DNA from: a virus
Virus record (IMG/VR): IMGVR_UViG_3300034524_000185
Span: 1-24,964 of that record
Length of the DNA stretch: 24,964 nt
Strand: one strand, 5' to 3'
Under the pieces are notes generated by a model, which ran no database searches, had not been told where the DNA came from, and saw only the letters and a program-made list of their open reading frames with translations. Within the stretch, counting starts at the first letter, position 1. Every line of letters starts with the position of its first letter. Positions 1 to 8,234 of the stretch are shown here, piece after piece. The translations under genes and the position numbers were made by a program.

Positions 1-2973
1 ATGACTGAAAAAAACAATAATGCACAATTGTATGAAATACTGAAGCTTAAATTAAAAGATTTTGATAAAAACAATACGTTGGTTATGGATGACGATAAAC
101 TTAAAAAGCATAGAATCAAAAACAGAACATTGGTAAAAGAATCTGAACTGATAAGGATTATCAAGCACCTTAATCCCGAAAACTGCCAAATGAGTGAAAG
201 CGGCTTTCCTTTTTTAAAGGATATCATTTCGGTCGACATTAAAGTCAGCGTATACAGGGATATGACAACTGGAATTATCAATTTTAATGGAACAAACTAT
301 AAACGCTTGCTGAGCAGTTCCGGCAACGTGAGAAATAAGAAGGTCTTTTTCATAAACGAAGATTTATATGAAAAAGTAAATAAAATTCTGCTTTGCGGCA
401 TGCCTGAAGATATGGAGTTCGATATTTTTGCTAAATTTTCAGCATACTACGCACTGGTGAATACGGACAGTACTCCGGTTCCAATGCCAAATATGATAGT
501 TGTTGATGATTATGTCCATAGCATTACTGAAAAATTTGATCTTGTAAAAGAAATAGGAAAAGATAAATATGTTGTTGAAAATAACGTTAAATACACTACT
601 AAAATAAAACCCTTTGACGGTGCTGGGTTGGTTGATGCTTCATTAGCTGAAATATGGGCTAAAAAATTAGGGTTGGATTATATTCCAAGCGCGTTTCAGT
701 TCAGGGCCATTCCTGGACTCAAAGGGAATTTATATACATTTGATATCAAGGCGTTTGCAAAGGAACACGGAAGGACTAAAATTGTTGATATGTGGGGAAA
801 AGAGTGGGATATAGAGAACGACGGAATCAATTGCATATTAACAAAAAGCCAGTTCAAGTTCTATAAAAAATTTAATAGTTTTAAAGATTGGCTGGACTCA
901 TTCAACGAAGATACTTATGGGTATAGAAGGAAATTTAACATAAGCAAAGTAGCTGAAAAAGTGTCTGAACTGCCACGAAGGAAACCATTGAGCTACCAAC
1001 CGCTGCAGAGCTTGGAATTAGACGAGGAGCAGATTAAGACATTATGTGCTGATACAGTAGAAGCGTTAAAACGGATTAGCACTGATGTTGATAGTTTCCT
1101 GGAGTACAGGGGGCTGGTGGCTGGGGAAGAAGATGATGATGAAAACAATTCAATTGATGTACCTGAGTACTATAAAGCGTTAAAGAAAAATAAAGATTTA
1201 TTTTACGATGACTGGATACAGAAAAAGGTACAGGCGGATATTAAAAATTACAAGGAAAGAACCTATAGGGGCGGCATTCTGGTGGAGGGAAACTACCAGA
1301 CATTTATACCCGACATATACGGGCTTGCCGAATATGCGTTTGGATTGCCGGTTAAAGGGTTGCTGGGTAAGGATCAGGTGTATTCAAACTACTGGCTCAA
1401 TAAAGGAGTCAAAGTGATTGACATTATTAGATACCCGCATATTGCGATGGAGCACAAAATATCCGAGGTAGTAAGCCCTGCAAAAATGCAATATTATAAA
1501 TATATCACAGAAGGGATTGTCACAAACCTGTACGACAGCACGGCTTTGAAACTCAATGGAGCCGATTTTGACAATGACAAGGTTTTGACAACTTCAAATA
1601 AAATTTTGATAGCTGCCGCCAGGAAAAACATGAGCAATACAATTTTATATATTCCTATGGAAAAAGACGGCGATGGTAAAGAAGTAGAAATGTACAAAAT
1701 CAATAATATGGAAAGGCTCATAAAAACAGATGTCGATGGAATGTCCAACAGCATCGGTGAAGTAGTCAATAAGATTACAAAACTGTGGAGTTTGCCTCAG
1801 ACGGAAAAGGTGAAAGACTACATTAAAATAATGAGTGTTGTTGGTTCGCTTACCATAGACTTTGTAAAGACTGGAATCAAAGCCGAGATTCCCAATGAAA
1901 TAGAAGAATTCCTGGAAAAAGTAAAAAAACCCTATTTTATGAGATATATTAAAACATATCATTCATACGTGACGAAAGAAAAGAGAATAAACAACAATAA
2001 CGAAATCCTCGGAGAAGAAGAAGAGCGCCTTTTTGACAACAGGGATTGCACCATGAACAGGATTTGCAGGCACATGGAGCAGCAGGTGGGTAAAATAAAC
2101 CTTGAAAAATGCAAGGGGCAGTTTGACTGGGCAAGCATGCTGGCTGCCGCCGAACCATATATATATAACCATACTTATCCGAAGGTATTAAAGCTGTTAA
2201 AGGCATTGAAAAAGGAACATGACCAGATAGCCCAGCGCCACATATTTGAAGAATATAACATGGATGAGAGGCAGGAGAACGGATACCGCTATGATATTTT
2301 TTACGGCTATGCTAAAGCAGCTTTGCTGAAAATTTGCCCTGATCTAGATAAGCTGATCGATTATGTTGTTTATGCATTCTATGCTGATGCGGATTTTGGC
2401 ATCCATAATTCTGACAAGGCCATATTGTGGAACTGTTTCGGTGAGGAAATCAATAAGAGGCTGGATGGACAAAGCAATAAAAAACAGATTGATGTTGATA
2501 AGTTAATTAAGAAGGCACAGAAAATGAATGCAAAGAGGAAAAAAATAAAGGCAGGCGATAAGAAAGTAATCATCGGCTTGTTCAAAGACAAAAGGATTGC
2601 TGCAAAGGTTACCAAAGCTGAAATAAAGTATATAAAGGAAAAATTAAAAGACCCCGAAGCCAGAAAGCTGTCCTTAATACTGCTTGTTTTGGAGAAGGCA
2701 TGCAGGTCTATCAACTGCAAAGTATTTGAGATCCGCCAGGGAGATAAAACGAAGATTACGAAAACTCATGTATGCAAACTTGCCGGGATCAGCGACCTTA
2801 AATATAAAAAACTGATGTCGCTACTAAACCAAAATGGCGTTATTGAGCTCAAAAAATCAAATAACGGTGTAACACTGGAATGTGATGTGCTTTTTAAAAA
2901 TGATAATGATGTGGTGGTAATAGAGATTCATGATATCAATGACTGCAGAAAATATTTCAAGAAAATTTCATAA
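1..2973 (+). CDS. Single-chain two-barrel RNA polymerase, YonO / eukaryotic RdRP (QDE-1)-like
   Basis: A 990-residue protein predicted to synthesise RNA. The first signature, residues 205-242, reads FDGAG, then PSAFQFR and KG (K241), matching the DGxG...PSAFQxR...KG block of eukaryotic cellular RNA-dependent RNA polymerases. The second is RYPH at 477-480, at the place of the family's RNPxxHPGD segment. The third is NGADFDNDK at 519-527, whose D522, D524 and D526 form the DxDxD metal-binding triad and which resembles NADFDGD of bacterial RNAP beta-prime. The usual Gly of the triad is Asn525. The SPbeta phage protein YonO of this superfamily is a DNA-dependent RNA polymerase of about 900 residues, so size fits. 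Template type and promoters here are unknown. The C-terminal third (after about 650) is Lys-rich and not recognised. The ATG is the first base of the window, so its ribosome binding site and any upstream extension cannot be seen. Confidence 0.85.
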   Translation: MTEKNNNAQLYEILKLKLKDFDKNNTLVMDDDKLKKHRIKNRTLVKESELIRIIKHLNPENCQMSESGFPFLKDIISVDIKVSVYRDMTTGIINFNGTNYKRLLSSSGNVRNKKVFFINEDLYEKVNKILLCGMPEDMEFDIFAKFSAYYALVNTDSTPVPMPNMIVVDDYVHSITEKFDLVKEIGKDKYVVENNVKYTTKIKPFDGAGLVDASLAEIWAKKLGLDYIPSAFQFRAIPGLKGNLYTFDIKAFAKEHGRTKIVDMWGKEWDIENDGINCILTKSQFKFYKKFNSFKDWLDSFNEDTYGYRRKFNISKVAEKVSELPRRKPLSYQPLQSLELDEEQIKTLCADTVEALKRISTDVDSFLEYRGLVAGEEDDDENNSIDVPEYYKALKKNKDLFYDDWIQKKVQADIKNYKERTYRGGILVEGNYQTFIPDIYGLAEYAFGLPVKGLLGKDQVYSNYWLNKGVKVIDIIRYPHIAMEHKISEVVSPAKMQYYKYITEGIVTNLYDSTALKLNGADFDNDKVLTTSNKILIAAARKNMSNTILYIPMEKDGDGKEVEMYKINNMERLIKTDVDGMSNSIGEVVNKITKLWSLPQTEKVKDYIKIMSVVGSLTIDFVKTGIKAEIPNEIEEFLEKVKKPYFMRYIKTYHSYVTKEKRINNNNEILGEEEERLFDNRDCTMNRICRHMEQQVGKINLEKCKGQFDWASMLAAAEPYIYNHTYPKVLKLLKALKKEHDQIAQRHIFEEYNMDERQENGYRYDIFYGYAKAALLKICPDLDKLIDYVVYAFYADADFGIHNSDKAILWNCFGEEINKRLDGQSNKKQIDVDKLIKKAQKMNAKRKKIKAGDKKVIIGLFKDKRIAAKVTKAEIKYIKEKLKDPEARKLSLILLVLEKACRSINCKVFEIRQGDKTKITKTHVCKLAGISDLKYKKLMSLLNQNGVIELKKSNNGVTLECDVLFKNDNDVVVIEIHDINDCRKYFKKIS

Positions 2974-3080
2974 GGGTATTTGCCATCATAAGCACATGGT
3001 TTGTAGTAACTATGCCCTTCAAGCTTTCAAATTTTTATATGGCGAAATATCCCTAAAAGCCTTGAAAATATTGGCAAAGG
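2972..3080 (+). other. Possible structured RNA or regulatory leader after the RNA polymerase gene
   Basis: This spacer holds several complementary segments. TTTGCCA (2979-2985) can pair with TGGCAAA (3072-3078), enclosing TTCAAG (3018-3023) paired with CTTGAA (3061-3066). A competing hairpin joins AAGGGTAT (2972-2979) with ATGCCCTT (3012-3019), with an inner GCCAT/ATGGT stem (2982-2986 and 2996-3000). The two folds are mutually exclusive, as in a switch, but pairing in AT-rich DNA can be chance. No known RNA family is recognised. Confidence 0.25.
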
Positions 3081-3151
3081 ACATAATTGTGTAAATTTTA
3101 ATATAGGGAAATAAAGTAATAATTTTGAAAATTTTATTTCAACAATACATC

Positions 3152-3170
3152 AAAAAGCCAGAGGGTTTTT
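3152..3170 (+). terminator. Weak terminator-like hairpin
   Basis: AAAAAGCC (3152-3159) faces GGGTTTTT (3163-3170) across a three-base loop with one internal mismatch, ending in five T. It could end transcription from the RNA polymerase gene before the XRE-type regulator. The mismatch and tiny loop make this a weak call. Confidence 0.3.
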
Positions 3171-3234
3171 GGCCGGAATATTTCTGCTGTGCCAAAGACC
3201 CTTTGGGTTAAACGAGAAGGGTGGTAAGAACAAA

Positions 3235-3426
3235 GTGTTATCAAACCAACTTATCCGAGAGCAATTATCGGAATATTTAAGGCAATATGGGGTAAAGCAT
3301 AAACACATAGCCAAACATGCGGGATTGAGCGATACAACCATATGTTTGTTTTTGCAGGGGCAGAGAGAATTGCCGGAAGAAAAACTAAGAACAATTCAAT
3401 CTTTGATTAAAAATGGGCTAAATTAA
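3235..3426 (+). CDS. XRE/Cro-type helix-turn-helix regulator (small)
   Basis: A 63-residue protein that is almost entirely one lambda-repressor-like helix-turn-helix domain. After an amphipathic first helix (REQLSEYLRQYG), it shows KHKHIAKHAGLSDTTICLFL, the scanning and recognition helices with the GLSxxTI turn typical of XRE proteins. A short LPEEKLRTIQSLI helix follows. The GTG at 3235 is chosen because AGAAGGGTGG lies about ten bases upstream; the frame stays open to a TTG at 3169, but that would add an unrelated tail with no ribosome binding site. No separate ligand or oligomerisation domain is present, so it resembles a Cro-like or excision/early regulator. It stands between the polymerase and replication genes, where it could control either. 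Target sites are unknown. Confidence 0.75.
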   Translation: MLSNQLIREQLSEYLRQYGVKHKHIAKHAGLSDTTICLFLQGQRELPEEKLRTIQSLIKNGLN

Positions 3427-3589
3427 ATATATATTTTTATAAAAATACAAACAAAAACCCAATTATATCATAACATACTATTACAAAAATTTCAATAAAT
3501 ATTTAAAAAATTTTTTACAGGCAGGATAGCTTAAATAAAATTGATATCTTGTTTTTTTAAATGTACACAAATCAAGGGGAAATGAATTT
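3427..3589. other. Very AT-rich intergenic stretch
   Basis: The stretch is nearly all A/T up to about 3520, then leads into the next gene. A loose -35-like TTGATA (3541-3546) is followed by AATGTAC (3560-3566), a heptamer also seen upstream of 10805 and 13333. No terminator or RNA gene could be supported. Confidence 0.3.
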
Positions 3590-3766
3590 ATGCAAAACAA
3601 TGTAAAACTGGTTTTTACGGCCAAGCTGGCCAGATGCTTGCTTAGGCTCGGTTACCGGATTATTGATATCAAACCTAATAAATATAATCCTCACAGGACT
3701 GTTTTTGTATTTAAAGATTGTGACGGCTTAAAGGAAGCTATCAGAGAGGCAACACAGATATCATAA
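3590..3766 (+). CDS. Small DUF5659-like protein
   Basis: A 58-residue ORF with an AAGGGGA ribosome binding site (3574-3580) nine bases before its ATG. The order of features is a short strand (VKLVFTAKLA), a helix leading to LLRLGYRIIDIKPN, then an Arg followed by the hydrophobic strand TVFVFKD, then a C-terminal helix. This matches the small DUF5659 phage/plasmid family as I recall it, in which a 'LxxxGFxxxxxxxN...vFvF.d' pattern recurs; that assignment is from memory of the family's pattern and not from a search. No function is established. It sits about 50 bases before the primase-helicase and may be co-transcribed with it. Confidence 0.6.
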   Translation: MQNNVKLVFTAKLARCLLRLGYRIIDIKPNKYNPHRTVFVFKDCDGLKEAIREATQIS

Positions 3767-3819
3767 ATTAACAAGTAATTAACAAGTCAAAAACACAGAA
3801 GAAGGGGGTGAGGGGTTAT

Positions 3820-6525
3820 TTGACCGTTGCAAATGCAATAGCGTATGAAGATTTTGATGATACTTTAAAAATCAATGTAAGTGTAGATGAAAAAAGATTC
3901 ACTAAAAAACCAGACAAGCCAACAATGATCAAAATAAGCAATAGAATAGCATCTTATCCGAGATATGCTGAATTGGAAAGGCTTCCAGAAATCATAGGGG
4001 AAAGAGGATTCAGCTGGTGTCCGGCAACTTTTACGGATGGCAAAAGGAAAATTTCTAATTTCAAAAACCAGCAATTATTTGCGCTTGATTTTGATAAAGG
4101 AATTACATGGGAAGAAGTGCAGGAGCGAGCGTCAAAATACAGGCTTCCCATTTCATTCGCATATGAAACCTTGTCCAGTATGAATAAAAGCAAGTTCAGG
4201 GTAGCTTTATGCTGTGATGTTGAAATAACCAGTGACAGAGCAGCAAGAGTAATACAGATAGCTTTGATGGAGATATTTCCTGAGTGTGACCCAAACTGTA
4301 AAGACTGCAGCAGATTATTCCTTGGTGGTAAGGGGCTTATATATGTTAATGAAAATATCAACACAGCTTTGTTTAATATCAGTGACCTGATGCTTGCTCT
4401 TGTGGAGTATTACAGGGATATTGATAATGGGAACAACAATGTATCAAGAAAAATTAAGAAATATGCAGAAAATGTGGGTATTGAATTAAAAAATAGTCTT
4501 CCAAGAGTTGAGATTTTAGAGGAGGAAGATATTTCAGAAATAAAAACTGACGTCCTGGGGGCAAGTCCTATTATATATAATAATAAAGGAAATGCTCCCG
4601 AAACGTCAAAAACTTATTATGCTATTTACCTTACTAATAAGATAAAAAAAACCAAGGTTGTCAAGACAGGGGAAGGCCAGGAAGAAGTTGTCATATATGA
4701 AACAGTAAATACAAAGACAGGCAAAAGGGATTTAATAAGAAATTTCAACTTCGATCGGTTAAAGGAGGCATGCAGGCTATTTAGTGAATTTGCCGAAGGA
4801 AAAAGGTGGTGCTACCATCCTGAGCTATGGGGAATGGCAACAAACCTGTGCCAGATAAAAGGCGGCGGCGACAAATTCATACAGATACTTACCGACAAGG
4901 TTAATAAACAGTATGAAAGCTATATGGAGAAAGATTGGGGATACTATATAAACTATATCCAGAAGCAAGACTATTTGCCCCAGCGATGTGTTAATTTCTG
5001 CCCTTATGCAGAAGAGTGCAATCATGCAAAAAATATGATTATGACAGCCAAGACCAGACGAAATACAATTGTCAAATTATCCAATAATTATGAGTATGCG
5101 ACTTTGAGCGAGGCTGAAAAGAATTTACATGATACATTTGTTAAGCTGCAAGCTGTAAAGGATGATAAAATCCATGTAATAAAGGCTCAAACAGGAATTG
5201 GAAAATCCCGTACATATATCGGCTGTTTGGATAAAGCGGACAGGCCTTACATAATTGCAGTCCCAACAAATAAACTGAAAGAGGAAATATATAAGAAATG
5301 CACAGATGCCGGCTACCATGTAGTTATGACACCAACCTTGCCTTCAGATATTCCAGAATATATAAAAAATGAAATTGAGCGTTTATATAGCATTGGCGCT
5401 ACTTATACAGCGGGGAAATATATCAGGAAGGCTGCCAAAGAAAAGGGCCTGCCGCAGCTGCTTGAATATATTGAACAGATGGAAACAGTAAAGTCATTTC
5501 AAGGGCATATCATTACCACCCATTCAAGGCTTCTATATTTTAAATCCAAACAATTTCAAACCCATAATATTTTAATTGATGAAGATATCATAAAAACATT
5601 GCTTCAGGTTAATAAGGTCAGCATAAAAGATCTGCTCAAAATACAACAGGTTAAATACATATCAAATATGGACAGGCTTGGGATAGACCAGAAGTTCAAA
5701 TACATATTTCAAGATAACGATTATCAAACATTTATAAAAACGAATCCTATTTCTGTTAATAATATGTTAAACTTTGAAAAGCAAATTGCAGATTATGAAA
5801 GTGAAATCAACAGCAATGTAATAGGGTTTCTTAATTGCTGTGTTGCCTACAGGTACAATACTGACAAGAAAAAAATGGCTGTAAAAGGTTATTACAGCGA
5901 TGGTGATATGATTCAATATCTTGTAAAACGCGAACTCCCAAAGCAGAAAATTATTATTATGAGCGCTACGGCAGATGAACAAATATATAAGCGGATGTTT
6001 GGGGAGAGAGTGGAATTTCATTATTGCAAGAAAGCGAAATATAAAGGGAAATTTATTCAATATCCTGCAAGAAGCTACAGCAGGCAGTGTATTGAAAATG
6101 ATAGCGAATTAATGGATATTGCAAAAAGCATTGTTGGAGATATACCGATAATTACTTTTAAAGCAAAGAAGGAAAATGAAGAAGATTTAAACTTCGGAAG
6201 CACAGAAGGACATAATTGTTTTGAGGGACAGGATATAGCTGTTGTGGGCACTCCGCATTTGCATGAGATTGTTTACAAAATGTATGCAGTGGCTCTTGAC
6301 ATTGATATGTCGGATACGGAGATGAAATACCAGGAGATTGAACGAAACGGCTATAAATTCTGGTTTATGACATATAAAAATGAAGATTTGCGGAATTTAC
6401 AGATGTGGTTAATAGAGAGCGAATTGGAACAGGCGGTAGGCAGAGCAAGATTATTGAGAAATAACTGCTCTGTTTTTTTATTTTCAAATTATCCGTTAGA
6501 ACAAGCGGAATTTAGATATTTATAA
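3820..6525 (+). CDS. Primase-helicase fusion replication protein
   Basis: A protein of about 901 residues for element replication (numbered from TTG 3820). The N-terminal third looks like an archaeo-eukaryotic-type primase/polymerase: FALDFDKG supplies D90 and D92, and a basic KFRVALCC strand follows. A possible zinc site follows at C390, C394, C400 and H402. The C-terminal half is a superfamily 2 helicase: Walker A AQTGIGKS (455-462), Walker B LIDED (585-589), motif III SAT (715-717), and motif VI QAVGRAR (871-877). Start choice: AAGGGGGTGA at 3802-3811 is a near-perfect Shine-Dalgarno, well spaced for TTG at 3820, while the GTG at 3808 lies inside it. The primase assignment rests on the acidic pair and context; the helicase motifs are clear. 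No initiator or origin could be placed nearby. Confidence 0.8.
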   Translation: MTVANAIAYEDFDDTLKINVSVDEKRFTKKPDKPTMIKISNRIASYPRYAELERLPEIIGERGFSWCPATFTDGKRKISNFKNQQLFALDFDKGITWEEVQERASKYRLPISFAYETLSSMNKSKFRVALCCDVEITSDRAARVIQIALMEIFPECDPNCKDCSRLFLGGKGLIYVNENINTALFNISDLMLALVEYYRDIDNGNNNVSRKIKKYAENVGIELKNSLPRVEILEEEDISEIKTDVLGASPIIYNNKGNAPETSKTYYAIYLTNKIKKTKVVKTGEGQEEVVIYETVNTKTGKRDLIRNFNFDRLKEACRLFSEFAEGKRWCYHPELWGMATNLCQIKGGGDKFIQILTDKVNKQYESYMEKDWGYYINYIQKQDYLPQRCVNFCPYAEECNHAKNMIMTAKTRRNTIVKLSNNYEYATLSEAEKNLHDTFVKLQAVKDDKIHVIKAQTGIGKSRTYIGCLDKADRPYIIAVPTNKLKEEIYKKCTDAGYHVVMTPTLPSDIPEYIKNEIERLYSIGATYTAGKYIRKAAKEKGLPQLLEYIEQMETVKSFQGHIITTHSRLLYFKSKQFQTHNILIDEDIIKTLLQVNKVSIKDLLKIQQVKYISNMDRLGIDQKFKYIFQDNDYQTFIKTNPISVNNMLNFEKQIADYESEINSNVIGFLNCCVAYRYNTDKKKMAVKGYYSDGDMIQYLVKRELPKQKIIIMSATADEQIYKRMFGERVEFHYCKKAKYKGKFIQYPARSYSRQCIENDSELMDIAKSIVGDIPIITFKAKKENEEDLNFGSTEGHNCFEGQDIAVVGTPHLHEIVYKMYAVALDIDMSDTEMKYQEIERNGYKFWFMTYKNEDLRNLQMWLIESELEQAVGRARLLRNNCSVFLFSNYPLEQAEFRYL

Positions 6526-6611
6526 AAGCACAAAAGGAGAAATTAACAAATTAAATAATTACAGAGAAAAATTTCAAGATTTATTAAAAGCAATTTAATA
6601 TTTATTAAGCT

Positions 6612-6644
6612 GGAGCATCGCTGTCGGTGCTCCTTCTACTTTTT
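6612..6644 (+). terminator. Strong intrinsic terminator after the primase-helicase
   Basis: GGAGCATCG (6612-6620) pairs with CGGTGCTCC (6625-6633) over a CTGT tetraloop, nine pairs with one T-G wobble, followed by TTCTACTTTTT. It separates replication transcription from the membrane peptide/methyltransferase pair. Confidence 0.75.
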
Positions 6645-6663
6645 ATTAAGGAGGATGCTGACT

Positions 6664-6837
6664 ATGGATTTGATAAAAACAATTGCAGAAGAAACAATGC
6701 GTTTCTGTGTTGGGCTATATGGACTTTGTGTTTTGTTTTCGGTTTATTATGTAATATCATTTGGGATTGAAAGGCTGGTGAATTGGATTGGAATTCAGAA
6801 AGATAAATATAGACAGATTAAAACACGCAGAATATAA
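6664..6837 (+). CDS. Small single-pass membrane peptide
   Basis: A 57-residue peptide. AAGGAGG (6648-6654) lies nine bases before ATG 6664; an in-frame ATG at 6655 directly abuts that site and is unlikely to be used. Residues about 14-35 form one hydrophobic helix rich in Val, Leu, Phe and Tyr, and the tail is strongly basic (KDKYRQIKTRR), suggesting a cytoplasmic C-terminus. Its last 50 bases overlap the start of the methyltransferase in another frame, so the two are probably translationally coupled. No family is recognised. A holin is unlikely, given one short helix and its position in the early region. Confidence 0.6.
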   Translation: MDLIKTIAEETMRFCVGLYGLCVLFSVYYVISFGIERLVNWIGIQKDKYRQIKTRRI

Positions 6838-8053
6838 TCCCCGTAAAGATTTGAAGCCTGGGGATGCAGAATTTGAGAAAATAAAAAACAGCATCACTGA
6901 ATTCGGCTACTGTGAACCGATCATTGTAAATTCCGATATGACCATTATCGGGGGCCATCAGCGAGCCAAGGTACTTAAAGAACTTGGTTATACTGAAATA
7001 GACTGCGTTGTAATCAATATTGACAAGACCAAAGAGAAAGCATTGAATATAGCTCTTAACAAGGTTACCGGCGAATGGGATTTTGAGTCACTGGCAAAGC
7101 TGCTGGATGAATTGAAGGAAGAAGATTACAATATTGAGCTCACGGGTTTTGATTTTTCTGAAGCAGAGAAGCTCTGGGACGAATATATAAGTGAGAATAA
7201 AAGGGATTATTATAAAGATGATGATTTTGATATTGAACTGCCGGAAGAGCCGGTAACAAAAAGGGGAGATATTTGGCTTTTGGGTAAACATAGGCTAATG
7301 TGTGGCGACGCTTGCAGTGAAAGCGATGTTGCGGCTTTAATGCGGGAAGATTTCGCAGATATGGTATTCACTGATCCGCCCTGGAATGTTAATTACGGCG
7401 CAACAGAGCATCCAAGCTGGAAACAAAGGACGATTCTCAATGATTCAATGACTACTGAAGAATTTAAAAAGTTTTTGGATTCTGCCTTTAAGGTAATGAA
7501 TAAGTTTTCTAAGCCTGGATGCATGACCTATGTTGTTATGTCTGCTCAGGAGTGGGGAAACTTGATGCTTTCTTTGAAAGAGAATGGATACCACTGGTCA
7601 TCAACAATAATCTGGAATAAGGATAGGCTGGTACTTTCAAGAAAGGATTATCATACCAAGTATGAGCCAATATGGTATGGCTGGAGTGATGGCTCTGCAA
7701 GGCTTCATCCATTGACTGACAGACAGCAATGTGATGTTTGGGATATTCCCAGACCATCAGTATCTGAATTGCATCCGACAACAAAACCTGTGGAGCTTGT
7801 TGTTAGAGCAATCAAGAATAGCAGCAACATGAAAGATATTGTGCTTGATTTATTCGGTGGTTCCGGCACTACACTAATAGCTTGTGAAGAAACGGATAGA
7901 AGGTGCAGAATGATGGAATTGGATGAAAAATATGCAGATGTAATTGTAAAGCGATACATTGATAAAGTCGGCAGCGATGCTGATGTTTTTGTTTTGAGGG
8001 ATGGAGAGAAGATTAGGTATGTGGACATAAAGCGTGAGCAGGTTGCAGTCTAA
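6788..8053 (+). CDS. ParB-domain / DNA (adenine-N6 or cytosine-N4) methyltransferase
   Basis: 421 residues with two domains. The first 110 residues are a ParB/sulfiredoxin-like fold with the GGHQR motif (55-59) inside MTIIGGHQRAKVLKELGY, typical of the ParB-MTase fusions common in Firmicute prophages. The second is an amino-methyltransferase in beta-class order: catalytic DPPW (196-199) comes before the AdoMet-binding DLFGGSGTT (354-362), with HPTTKPVEL between them. It modifies an exocyclic amine in DNA; the target sequence cannot be read from the protein. No cognate restriction enzyme is adjacent, so it is probably an orphan that shields element DNA or marks packaging or replication sites. 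It starts at TTG 6788 within the preceding gene; GGTG just upstream and the overlap support coupling. Confidence 0.88.
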   Translation: MEFRKINIDRLKHAEYNPRKDLKPGDAEFEKIKNSITEFGYCEPIIVNSDMTIIGGHQRAKVLKELGYTEIDCVVINIDKTKEKALNIALNKVTGEWDFESLAKLLDELKEEDYNIELTGFDFSEAEKLWDEYISENKRDYYKDDDFDIELPEEPVTKRGDIWLLGKHRLMCGDACSESDVAALMREDFADMVFTDPPWNVNYGATEHPSWKQRTILNDSMTTEEFKKFLDSAFKVMNKFSKPGCMTYVVMSAQEWGNLMLSLKENGYHWSSTIIWNKDRLVLSRKDYHTKYEPIWYGWSDGSARLHPLTDRQQCDVWDIPRPSVSELHPTTKPVELVVRAIKNSSNMKDIVLDLFGGSGTTLIACEETDRRCRMMELDEKYADVIVKRYIDKVGSDADVFVLRDGEKIRYVDIKREQVAV

Positions 8054-8153
8054 TATTGTCAGCAAATATCGTCTTCTCTCATTCTATCTGTCCGAATATT
8101 TTTTAGGATAATTGACAGTTTTAGAAAAGATGAAAAAAAGATAAAAAAAGCCT

Positions 8154-8202
8154 GAAACCCTTGAATTAACTTGACTTACTGTGTTTTTAGAGTGATTAAT
8201 GT
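8154..8202 (+). promoter_or_regulatory. Leader repeat, copy 1, upstream of the amidoligase
   Basis: This 49-base block matches 9757-9805 at 42 of 49 positions with no gaps. It opens with GAAACCCTT, contains TTGACT (8171-8176), and ends with GAGTGATTAATGT (8190-8202). ATTAAT lies 18 bases after TTGACT, so a sigma-A-like promoter is possible. It ends 32 bases before the amidoligase ATG. Conservation across both non-coding copies, each before an amidoligase-like gene, suggests a shared control element. Confidence 0.6.
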
Positions 8203-8234
8203 GTACAACGGAAAAACACAGGAGGTTGAAGGTT

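Noticed and set aside
3808-3819. GTG 3808 as start of the primase-helicase
   Set aside because: This GTG is part of the Shine-Dalgarno-like AAGGGGGTGA; TTG 3820 has proper spacing.
6655-6663. ATG 6655 as start of the membrane peptide
   Set aside because: It directly abuts the AAGGAGG site, leaving no spacing; ATG 6664 fits.
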